Below are positions 37,882 to 48,800 of a stretch of 64,000 nt of DNA, piece by piece. The position numbers and the translations under genes are program-made. The stretch comes from Streptococcus mitis (GTDB taxonomy: Bacteria; Bacillota; Bacilli; Lactobacillales; Streptococcaceae), in assembly GCA_001560895.1 (NCBI GenBank), contig CP014326.1, positions 1,748,001 to 1,812,000 on the forward strand, read 5' to 3'. A model generated the notes under the pieces. It was given only the letters and a program-made list of their open reading frames with translations. It searched no databases and was not told the DNA's origin. Positions within the stretch are counted from its first letter, which is position 1. Every line of letters starts with the position of its first letter.

Positions 37882-38877
37882 TCATTCCTTATCGAGCAAG
37901 GGAATGCGGATATCAACTGCCAGCCCTTGCTTGGGAGCTGTTAATAACTGAACCGTACCTGCCATATCTTCAACCCGCTCCTTGATATTACGGAGTCCAT
38001 AACTCAAGTCATCTAAACTCCCCAACTGGAAACCAATCCCATTGTCCACCACCTTCAGTTGCAATTCAACATTCGTCTGATAGAGATAGACATCCAGACA
38101 AGAGGCCTGGGCATGGCGGAGAGTATTGCTAATCAACTCCTGCAAGATTCGGAAAATATGCTCCTCAATCTTCTTGGGCAATTTCGTCACATTTTGCTTG
38201 AAACTAACCTTTAGATCACTCTTGTCCTCAAGCTCTTTTAAGAGGATTTGAATTCCCTCAACCAGACTCTTCTGCTCCAGTTCAACTGGTCTCAAATGCA
38301 AGAGCAAGACTCGCAAATCCTTCTGGGCAGTTTCTAAAATAGCTGTGACACTCTGCAACTGGGTCTGCATCTTTTCTCTATCCAATTTCAAAGCCTGCTG
38401 ACTGATACCCGATAAAATCATGTGGGCCGCAAACAACTCCTGACTGACTGTATCGTGCAAATCCCGAGCAATCCGCTTCCGTTCCTTCTCGATGATTTCC
38501 TCTTCCTGAGCAAGGCTGTGATTTTCAGCCTTTTGAAGCGCTTCTGTCAAAAGGTTAAGTTTACCTGACAAGGACTTGAAACTGGCATCCAAATCTGGAT
38601 CTGCAAGCTGAACCACTTCCTGACCAGCCAATAAACGCTTGAGATTAGCCTGCACTTTTCTTAGAGATAGCTCTTCAACACCTCGCCAAAACAGGGCCCA
38701 GAGAAAGGTCATGGACATGCTGAACACCAACAACAAAAAGACAAATTTTTCTGTTTTTTCGACATCATGCAGGAAAATAGACCAGTCAAAGTCAAGGATT
38801 TCCAGCAAGCTGTGGGAGAAAAATAAGACAAACAGGAAGGAGGTGAGAGCAATAATTACATAGGCTTGTTTTTTCAT
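37882..38877 (-). CDS. liaS: Sensor histidine kinase LiaS/VraS
   Basis: 331 residues. Two N-terminal membrane segments (about 5-24 and 46-64) with a very short outer loop make it an intramembrane-sensing kinase. A HAMP-like linker is followed by HisKA_3 with phospho-His in RIARDLHDTVSQELFAAHM (about 137-155) and HATPase_c (NTLRHAQA; VVDNGIGFQ; GLRNIKERVEDMAG). It senses wall-active antibiotics with LiaF as inhibitor. It overlaps liaF by four bases. Confidence 0.93.
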   Translation of the reverse strand: MKKQAYVIIALTSFLFVLFFSHSLLEILDFDWSIFLHDVEKTEKFVFLLLVFSMSMTFLWALFWRGVEELSLRKVQANLKRLLAGQEVVQLADPDLDASFKSLSGKLNLLTEALQKAENHSLAQEEEIIEKERKRIARDLHDTVSQELFAAHMILSGISQQALKLDREKMQTQLQSVTAILETAQKDLRVLLLHLRPVELEQKSLVEGIQILLKELEDKSDLKVSFKQNVTKLPKKIEEHIFRILQELISNTLRHAQASCLDVYLYQTNVELQLKVVDNGIGFQLGSLDDLSYGLRNIKERVEDMAGTVQLLTAPKQGLAVDIRIPLLDKE

Positions 38878-39572
38878 CCTCTAATCACCTCAACATCCCC
38901 AATCATAGTGGTCAAGAAAATCTTGACACTCTTGTTACTCTTAAGATAGTCTTTCGTTTCCTGATGATAGTGTTCATTGCGGAGGGCTCGCTTGGGTTGA
39001 TTGAAAAAAGTCAAATCACCATAGAGACAGTTAACGCTAAGACTGACTTCCACATCTACAGGTACAATGATTTTGGTCGTGCCTATCATCTTTCTGAGGA
39101 TAATGACATTGTCATGATTGGTTAGGATAACCCTCTCCAGATGAATGGTATCCTTGCCCATGAGACGAAAGAGATTGATATCATCAAACTGGCAAGTCTG
39201 GTAGCTTGAAAAATGATGGAGATTTCCAAACCAACGATTTTTCTCCTTCTTAACCGTTACCACCTCTTCAAATACCAAATCGGTCTGCTCTTTTTCCTGG
39301 TTCATCATCGGATAAAAAAGAAAAAGGCTATAGATGACCGCAACAAAAATAGCTAGAATCACAAAAGGATTGAGCATAACGATGAAAAAGAAAAGAATGG
39401 TTGCCACTACTAAGAGAAGGTTATTACCCTCTTTACCAGTGTAATAGCGAATCAAAAGCAAAAAGAGGAATAAAATCAGCAGAAAACGTGAAAAATGCTC
39501 TGATACCATCAAAATCAGAGCTCCTGTCAAAAGACAGGCTTCGATAAATAAAAAGATTTTAAATTTTCTCAT
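38874..39572 (-). CDS. liaF: LiaF-type membrane inhibitor of the LiaRS system
   Basis: 232 residues. Four hydrophobic segments lie in the first about 90 residues, then a soluble beta-rich C-terminal domain (DUF2154; ends FLTTMIGDVEVIRG). It is the negative partner of LiaS in Firmicutes. It is first gene of liaF-liaS-liaR-alkD. Confidence 0.9.
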   Translation of the reverse strand: MRKFKIFLFIEACLLTGALILMVSEHFSRFLLILFLFLLLIRYYTGKEGNNLLLVVATILFFFIVMLNPFVILAIFVAVIYSLFLFYPMMNQEKEQTDLVFEEVVTVKKEKNRWFGNLHHFSSYQTCQFDDINLFRLMGKDTIHLERVILTNHDNVIILRKMIGTTKIIVPVDVEVSLSVNCLYGDLTFFNQPKRALRNEHYHQETKDYLKSNKSVKIFLTTMIGDVEVIRG

Positions 39573-39635
39573 AGGTTGATCCTCTCCCTTCTATTTTATC
39601 ACAATTCAAAAAAGTCACCTCGGTCTGAAGATGGA

Positions 39636-41636
<2,001 letters not shown>

Positions 41637-41650
<14 letters not shown>

Positions 41651-42590
41651 CTTGACTTAAATCCTTTGTTTTTGACACGATCAAGCGATAACGTTGACCG
41701 AAGATTTCTGATAAATGCTCCAAGTCTTTCTCTTGACAGAGGACTTTGACATTGGGACCAGCATCCATAGTAAAGTAGCAGGCTTCCCCTTGTCCACGAA
41801 GCTGGCGGACAAAGTCCATGGCTTCATAGCTTGCATCCGTCAGATAAGAAAAGGCTGGTGATGCTGTTTTGGTCGTAGCGTGCATAGCCAGGGCATTTTT
41901 TTCAGTCAATTCCCCAATCTTGGTAAAGTCATTTTCCTTGAGATAAACCAGCATATCCTGATAGTCTTTCTCAGACTGACGGACCCAGTCATCAAAGGTC
42001 GTCGAAGTTTCCACACAGAGTTTCATCCCGTCACGGCTAGAGATTGGTTTTTTCTTGTCCTCTAGAACCAACATAATCATAGCTAGCTTCAAGTCTGTCT
42101 CTACAGGGTAAATTTCTCCACTATCCTTATCCCAGGCACCGAGTGGTCCATAAAAACTCCGCGAAGAAGAGCCTGAGGCAAACTTAGCCTCCTGTGCCAA
42201 CTGACTTCTATCCAATCCAAGCTTGAAATAAGCATTGCAAGCCTTGACCAGGGCGGACAAACCACTAGAACTGGAGGACAGGCCCGCTGCGGTAGGCATA
42301 TTGTTTTGGGTATCGATACGGACAAAGCCCTCACCCTCTGGACGGTAACGGTCAATAATCTTACTCATCTTAGCATGCTCCGCCTCATTTTGTAACTGAC
42401 CATTGATATAAAAGGCATCAGCCGTCGCATCCGTCGGTAAAGGCGACAAGGTCGTCTCCGTGTACATATTTTCCAAAGTCAGAGAGATACTACTAGTAGC
42501 AGGTACCATCTCTTTCTCTTTTTTCTTTCCCCAATATTTGATAATAGCAATATTTGCGTAGGAACGTACTGTTACAGGCTCTCGATCCAT
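41637..42590 (-). CDS. mvaD: Diphosphomevalonate decarboxylase
   Basis: 317 residues, GHMP family. It has YANIAIIKYWGKKKEKEMVPATSSISLTL at the start and TAAGLSSSSSGLSALVKA (about 98-115) as ATP loop. The TMDAGPNVKVLC segment near the C-terminus contains the catalytic-site Asp region. It makes isopentenyl diphosphate. It overlaps mvaK1 by 19 bases. Confidence 0.97.
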
Positions 42591-43450
42591 GTCTGAACAG
42601 CTCCTTTCTCTTCTAATCTTTCTGCTAGTTCTTGTGCGTGTGTCAAATCGACTGCCAAGGCTATGATACAGCCTCCTAGCCCACCACCGCTCATCTTTGC
42701 ACCCAGAGCACCATGACTAAGCGCCGTTTCTACCAGATGGTCTGCCTCAGGGCTACTGACACCAATTTCTTTTAAATGTAAATGCGCTTGACTGAGGATT
42801 TGTCCCAGTCTTTCAGCATCTTTTTGTGAAATCGCATCTTCTGCCTGCTGGGTCAATTCCCCCAAGGCATGTAAAAACGGTAGGGCGTCTTTCCCCTTAC
42901 TTTGAACCACTTGGATGGCTTCACGGGTGTGACCATAAACGCCCGTATCTGCAATGACCAAATAGGCTGATAAATCCATCTCAAGCTCTGTAAATCCTAC
43001 ATTCTTAATAAAGCGAATAGGCTGGTCACTTAGACAGGTCTTGGCATCCAAACCACTAGGATTCATATGGGCAATCATCTCAGCCCGATTGACCAAGATT
43101 TCTAATACATAATGAGGCAGTTCTGCCTGATAGTAGTCAAATACCGCACGAATGGCCGCTATGCTGATAGCCGCTGACGAACCCATCCCCCGTTTCTCAG
43201 GAATAGCCGAGTCAATCTCACAGCGAATGCAAGCCTCTGTGATATCCAAATACTCTAGCGAAGCATAAACTGCCATGGACAAGGTATCCTCCTCATAGAG
43301 GCGCCAAGGACTCGCCGCAGGAACCACCTTACAAGTCACCTCCACCTCCAAAAGAGGTAAGGAAATGGCAGGATAACCGTAAACGACCGCATGCTCCCCT
43401 ATTAAAATAATCTTACTATGCGCCTGACCGACACCAAGTTTTTTTGTCAT
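42572..43450 (-). CDS. mvaK1: Mevalonate kinase
   Basis: 292 residues, GHMP kinase. It starts with GQAHSKIILIGEHAVVYGYPAI, has the ATP loop EKRGMGSSAAISIAAIRAV (about 90-108) and ends with AKMSGGGLGGCIIAL. It is first gene of the mvaK1-mvaD-mvaK2-fni operon for undecaprenyl phosphate and other isoprenoids. A BOX lies 31 bases upstream of the ATG, so the leader or promoter region runs through the BOX. Confidence 0.97.
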   Translation of the reverse strand: MTKKLGVGQAHSKIILIGEHAVVYGYPAISLPLLEVEVTCKVVPAASPWRLYEEDTLSMAVYASLEYLDITEACIRCEIDSAIPEKRGMGSSAAISIAAIRAVFDYYQAELPHYVLEILVNRAEMIAHMNPSGLDAKTCLSDQPIRFIKNVGFTELEMDLSAYLVIADTGVYGHTREAIQVVQSKGKDALPFLHALGELTQQAEDAISQKDAERLGQILSQAHLHLKEIGVSSPEADHLVETALSHGALGAKMSGGGLGGCIIALAVDLTHAQELAERLEEKGAVQTWIESL

Positions 43451-43481
43451 ATTTTCCTTTTACTAGACGAAAAACCGTCTC

Positions 43482-43588
43482 ATACTCAATGAAAATCAAA
43501 AAGCAAACTAGGAAGCTAGCCGCAGGCTGTACTTGAGTACGGTAAGGCGACGCTGACGTGGTTTGAATTTGATTTTCGAAGAGTATTA
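43482..43588 (+). repeat. BOX element upstream of mvaK1
   Basis: It runs from ATACTCAATGAAAATCAAA to TTTTCGAAGAGTATTA, about 107 bp, boxA-boxC. It occupies nearly all the space between the mevalonate operon start and the choline-binding cluster. Confidence 0.92.
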
Positions 43589-43639
43589 TTTTTTCCTACA
43601 AGTATTTATTCTCTCCTATCTATTTTATTATATTTTCAC

Positions 43640-43668
43640 AAAAAAAGCGATTGTTTCCTTCACAATCG
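43640..43668 (-). terminator. Terminator of the choline-binding protein operon
   Basis: Minus-strand GCGATTGT-GAAGGA-AACAATCGC then seven T. Confidence 0.85.
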
Positions 43669-43677
43669 CCTCTTTCA

Positions 43678-44634
43678 TTATTGAACCCATTCGCCATTAT
43701 AATTGACAGAATAGCCATCTACGGTCGTATTCACTGCCAAAGCACCTGAGCTATAAGCATAGTACCATTTGCCATTGACCTGGAACCAACCAGTTGCCAT
43801 GACTCCTGATGAACGGAGGTAGTACCACTTGCTACCAAGGTATTGCCAGCCTGTTTTCATATCACCATTTTCAGCATCTAGATAATACCAAGTCGATCCT
43901 TCTTGATACCAGCCAGTTGCCATAGCTCCTGATGAACGGAGATAGTACCAGTTATTGCCAAGTTGTTTCCAACCAGTTTGCATGATTCCAGTTTTTGGAT
44001 CCAAGTAGTACCATGGAGCAGGTTTGCTTCTATCAATGTCAATAGTAACATGAAAATCTTGAGTCCAACCCTTAGCAACTTCACCAATTGGTAGTGGATT
44101 GTAAGAATCATCGCCAAAATTTCCTAGCTTATTTAAATAATACCAATTGCCGTCTTCATAAATCCAGCCTGTCTTTACAGCATAATTATTATCAAAATAA
44201 TAAGTTCTCTTTTCAGGAGATGGAGTATATTGTTCACCATATACTTTTCCTGTATTTTCAGACGTTTTTGCCTCTAGTACTTGTTTATCTGTTTGTTCTA
44301 GCAAAGCTCCATCTGAGCTAAAATAATACCATTTTTGTTGGAGTCCAATTTCATTAATTGGTTGGTTATCTAATAAATTATCACGATAACCTGTTCCAGG
44401 AATTTCTAAGTATTGCCATCCAACTACCATTTCTCCTTTATCACCAAAATAGTAAGTTTTACCGTCTATTTTATGCCAATAGATTGCTTTATGATCATCT
44501 TTTATATAATATTTTCTATTATCCTTATCAACAAATTGGCCACCTGTGGTATCCGCAAATACAGTATTTGTAGCTAGCAAACCAAAGAAAAATGTTGTTA
44601 GTCCAAATTGCATAGTTTTTTTAAAAAGTTTCAT
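43678..44634 (-). CDS. Choline-binding surface protein (CbpC/CbpJ/CbpF-like)
   Basis: 318 residues. The signal peptide is about 1-27 (cleavage after FADT region). The mature part is choline-binding repeats throughout: diverged ones in the first 180 residues and regular 20-residue units (GWKQLGNNWYYLRSSGAMAT type) from about 205 to the end, closing with GALAVNTTVDGYSVNYNGEW. It should dock on phosphocholine of teichoic acids. There is no enzymatic domain, so the role (adhesion or modulation of other choline-binding hydrolases) is uncertain. It is 17 bases after its paralogue and is probably cotranscribed. Confidence 0.9.
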   Translation of the reverse strand: MKLFKKTMQFGLTTFFFGLLATNTVFADTTGGQFVDKDNRKYYIKDDHKAIYWHKIDGKTYYFGDKGEMVVGWQYLEIPGTGYRDNLLDNQPINEIGLQQKWYYFSSDGALLEQTDKQVLEAKTSENTGKVYGEQYTPSPEKRTYYFDNNYAVKTGWIYEDGNWYYLNKLGNFGDDSYNPLPIGEVAKGWTQDFHVTIDIDRSKPAPWYYLDPKTGIMQTGWKQLGNNWYYLRSSGAMATGWYQEGSTWYYLDAENGDMKTGWQYLGSKWYYLRSSGVMATGWFQVNGKWYYAYSSGALAVNTTVDGYSVNYNGEWVQ

Positions 44635-44651
44635 TTATATGTCCTCCAATA

Positions 44652-45536
44652 TTAAATCCACTCACCAGATGAGGCGAAATTATAAACTTTACCATCGATA
44701 GTCTGGCTACCTGTAACCATTGCTCCATTTGAATTGAGATAATACCAGTTTCCATTTACTTTGGTCCAACCTGTCTTCATATCTCCATTACTTGCATTTA
44801 GGTAGTACCAAGTTGAACCATCTTTCACCCAACCAGTTGCCATAGCTCCTGATGAACGGAGGTAGTACCACTTATTGCCAATTTGCTTCCAACCAGCTTG
44901 CATGATACCAGTTTCTGAATCTAGATAGTACCAAGCTGAACCATCATTTATCCAACCTGCACGTCTTTCACCACCAATATAGTTTTCTCCATTAATTTCC
45001 GTTTTAGCTAGATAATACCAATTAGACTGGTCATAAAGCCAACCTGTCTCTAAAGAATGATTTTGATTAAAGTAATAGTTCGTGTAAAAACTCTTCTCTT
45101 CTTTATCTTCCGGGTTTGTACGTTTTTCCCCATACTTTCTTCCAACACTGTCTTTAGTTTTAACCTCTAATGCTTTCCAACCAACAAACTCTTGTAGCAC
45201 TCCATTTTTGTCAAAGTAGTACCATTCTGGCATTGGGGAACCTTCTAATCTTATACCATTAGGGTAAGGACCAATTGTATATCCTTTAACTGGCATTGGA
45301 ATGTACTGCCAACCAACAACCATTTCACCATTATAATCAAAATAATAGGTCTTGCCATCAATCACTCGCCAGTCCGTTTCTTTGATGTCACCCTTCTTGT
45401 AGTAGGTTCTACCATTTTCTTGGACAAATTGCCAACCTTCTGAATCAGCATCATCCGCCAATACTGCACTTGTTGCTAGCAAACCAAAGAAAAAGACTGC
45501 TAATGCGATTTGCATCAATTTTTTTATTGTTTTCAT
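44652..45536 (-). CDS. Choline-binding surface protein, paralogue of the downstream gene
   Basis: 294 residues. The signal peptide is about 1-27 (MKTIKKLMQIALAVFFFGLLA...), nearly the same as its neighbour. Diverged choline-binding repeats occupy about 30-190 and four to five canonical units follow, ending GAMVTGSQTIDGKVYNFASSGEWI. Similarity in N-terminal and repeat regions shows a tandem duplication. It is first gene of the pair, with a near-consensus promoter and SD AGGAGG. Confidence 0.9.
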   Translation of the reverse strand: MKTIKKLMQIALAVFFFGLLATSAVLADDADSEGWQFVQENGRTYYKKGDIKETDWRVIDGKTYYFDYNGEMVVGWQYIPMPVKGYTIGPYPNGIRLEGSPMPEWYYFDKNGVLQEFVGWKALEVKTKDSVGRKYGEKRTNPEDKEEKSFYTNYYFNQNHSLETGWLYDQSNWYYLAKTEINGENYIGGERRAGWINDGSAWYYLDSETGIMQAGWKQIGNKWYYLRSSGAMATGWVKDGSTWYYLNASNGDMKTGWTKVNGNWYYLNSNGAMVTGSQTIDGKVYNFASSGEWI

Positions 45537-45557
45537 TAGATATATCCTCCTGCAAGG

Positions 45558-45586
45558 ATTATAGTAAAAATTAAATTGTATGTCAA
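45558..45586 (-). promoter_or_regulatory. Promoter of the choline-binding protein pair
   Basis: Consensus -35 TTGACA (45581-45586), 17-bp spacer and consensus -10 TATAAT (45558-45563), minus strand, 22 bases before the ATG. The rest of the 324-base gap to 45860 holds only the terminator of the giant adhesin. Confidence 0.9.
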
Positions 45587-45752
45587 TATGACGGCCTTAA
45601 AACAATGCATAGTATATTGATACAAGGTGTAAACAAATCGATTAGAATAGACAAATTAATTTATAGAAATATTTTAAGAGTCATAGTGTCCTGCTCTAGT
45701 TGCAAATAGATATATTATGCGCTTACAGTCAGCCTGCGATTTCCTGAAATGC

Positions 45753-45785
45753 AAAAATCTCCTAGCAGGCTTTCCTGCTAGGAGA
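45753..45785 (-). terminator. Terminator of the giant adhesin gene
   Basis: Perfect 12-bp stem TCTCCTAGCAGG...CCTGCTAGGAGA followed on the minus strand by TTTTT. Confidence 0.9.
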
Positions 45786-45860
45786 CTTTCTTATGAGAGG
45801 TACTTGTTCAAGCTTTAAAAATCGGATTTATCATCTGATAATTATCAAACAATCTACCAA

Positions 45861-48800
45861 TTAAGCTTCTTCGTCTTCTTTACGACGACGGCCTGCAAGA
45901 CCAAGACCAAGTAACGCACTTGCGGCAGCTGCTACCATAGCTACAGTAGAATCTGCTGTACCAGTATTTGGCAACTCTTTCGCTCCTGCTTTCTTAGCTG
46001 GTGTTGTTGCATGTGAGCCTTGTTCAGCAGATGTAACTGCTTTAGCAGCTGGTGCTACTGCATGTGAACCTTGTTCAGCAGATGTAACTGCTTTAGCAGC
46101 TGGGATTACAGCTGTGCTGCCATCTGGGAAGGTTACTGTAGTTGTACCATCTTTGCCAACTTTAACATCTGTTGCTGTTGGGTTAGCTTTCTTAACTGCT
46201 TCTGCTACCTTAGCTTTTTCCGCATCAGTCAAGTTGCTTGGATCTACAACTGGTGTTACTGATGGATCTTTAACACCATCTGCATCCTTAGACATATCAT
46301 CTGCTTTAGCAGCTGGGATTACGGCTGTTGTGCCATTTTTACCTACGTTAACATCTGTTGCTGTTGGATTAGATTTCTTAACTGTATCACCTGATGGAAT
46401 AACGGCTGTGCTACCATCTGGGAAGGTTACTGTGGTTGTGCCATCTTTGCCAACTTTAACATCTGTTACTGTTGGGTTAGCTTTCTTAACTGCGTCTGCT
46501 ACCTTAGCTTTTTCTGCTTCAGTCAAGTTGCTTGGATCTACAACTGGTGTTACCGCTGGATCCTTAACTGCGTTATCTGATGATTTCTTAACTGTATCAC
46601 CTGATGGAATAACGGCTGTGCTACCATCTGGGAAGGTTACTGTGGTTGTACCATCTTTGCCAACTTTAACATCTGTTACTGTTGGGTTAGCTTTCTTAAC
46701 TGCGTCTGCTACCTTAGCTTTTTCTGCTTCAGTCAAGTTGCTTGGATCTACAACTGGTGTTACCGCTGGATCCTTAACTACGTTATCTGATGATTTCTTA
46801 ACTGCATCACCTGATGGAATAACGGCTGTGCTGCCATCTGGGAAGGTTACTATAGTTGTGCCATCTTTGCCAACTTTAACATCTGTTACTGTTGGGTTAG
46901 CTTTCTTAACTTCGTCTGCTACCTTAGCTTTTTCTGCTTCAGTCAAGTTGCTTGGATCTACAACTGGTGTTACCGCTGGATCCTTAACTACGTTATCTGA
47001 TGATTTCTTAACTGCATCACCTGATGGAATAACGGCTGTGCTGCCATCTGGGAAGGTTACTGTAGTTGTGCCATCTTTGCCAACTTTAACATCTGTTACT
47101 GTTGGGTTTGATTTCTTAACTTCGTCTGCTACCTTAGCTTTTTCTGCTTCAGTCAAGTTGCTTGGATCTACAACTGGTGTTACCGCTGGATCCTTAACTA
47201 CGTTATCTGATGATTTCTTAACTGCATCACCTGATGGAATAACGGCTGTGCTGCCATCTGGGAAGGTTACTGTAGTTGTGCCATCTTTGCCAACTTTAAC
47301 ATCTGTTACTGTTGGGTTAGCTTTCTTAACTTCGTCTGCTACCTTAGCTTTTTCTGCTTCAGTCAAGTTGCTTGGATCTACAACTGGTGTTACCGCTGGA
47401 TCCTTAACTACGTTATCTGATGATTTCTTAACTGCATCACCTGATGGAATAACGGCTGTGCTGCCATCTGGGAAGGTTACTGTAGTTGTGCCATCTTTGC
47501 CAACTTTAACATCTGTTACTGTTGGGTTTGATTTCTTAACTTCATCTGCTACCTTAGCTTTTTCTGCTTCAGTCAAGTTGCTTGGATCTACAACTGGTGT
47601 TACCGCTGGGTCCTTAACTGCGTTATCTGATGATTTCTTAACTGCATCACCTGATGGAATAACGGCTGTGCTGCCATCTGGGAAGGTTACTGTAGTTGTG
47701 CCATCTTTGCCAACTTTAACATCTGTTACTGTTGGGTTAGCTTTCTTAACTTCGTCTGCTACCTTAGCTTTTTCTGCTTCAGTCAAGTTGCTTGGATCTA
47801 CAACTGGTGTTACCGCTGGTTTAGCTGGAGCTTTTGTATCCTTAGTTGCGGTTGCTGGAACACTTGGTTCTGATACATTGCCTGCTGGATCTGTTGCTTT
47901 CGCTGTTACGTCTCCTGCTGGAAGCTCTTTCGTTGGTGTGATTGTAGCTTTTCCGTTTTCGTCCGCTACGCCTTCACCAAGCTTGTGACCATCTTTGTCG
48001 AACAACTCAACCTTAGATCCTGGTTCTGCTGTCACTTCAACTGGTGTCTTAGTTCCTGCTTTATCTGTTAGATCTGTCTTAACTTCTGGTTTAGCTGGAG
48101 CTTTTGTATCCTTAGTTGCGGTTGCTGGAGCACTTGGTTCTGATACATTGCCTGCTGGATCTGTTGCTTTCGCTGTTACGTCTCCTGCTGGAAGCTCTTT
48201 CGTTGGTGTGATTGTAGCTTTTCCGTTTTCGTCCGCTACGCCTTCACCAAGCTTGTGACCATCTTTGTCGAACAACTCAACTTTAGATCCTGGTTCTGCT
48301 GTCACTTCAACTGGTGTCTTAGTTCCTGCTTTATCTGTTAGATCTGTCTTAACTTCTGGTTTAGCTGGAGCTTTTGTATCCTTAGTTGCGGTTGCTGGAA
48401 CACTTGGTTCTGATACATTGCCTGCTGGATCTGTTGCTTTCGCTGTTACGTCTCCTGCTGGAAGCTCTTTCGTTGGTGTGATTGTAGCTTTTCCGTTTTC
48501 GTCCGCTACGCCTTCACCAAGCTTGTGACCATCTTTGTCGAACAACTCAACCTTAGATCCTGGTTCTGCTGTCACTTCAACTGGTGTCTTAGTTCCTGCT
48601 TTATCTGTTAGATCTGTCTTAACTTCTGGTTTAGCTGGAGCTTTTGTATCCTTAGTTGCGGTTGCTGGAACACTTGGTTCTGATACATTGCCTGCTGGAT
48701 CTGTTGCTTTCGCTGTTACGTCTCCTGCTGGAAGCTCTTTCGTTGGTGTGATTGTAGCTTTTCCGTTTTCGTCCGCTACGCCTTCACCAAGCTTATTACC

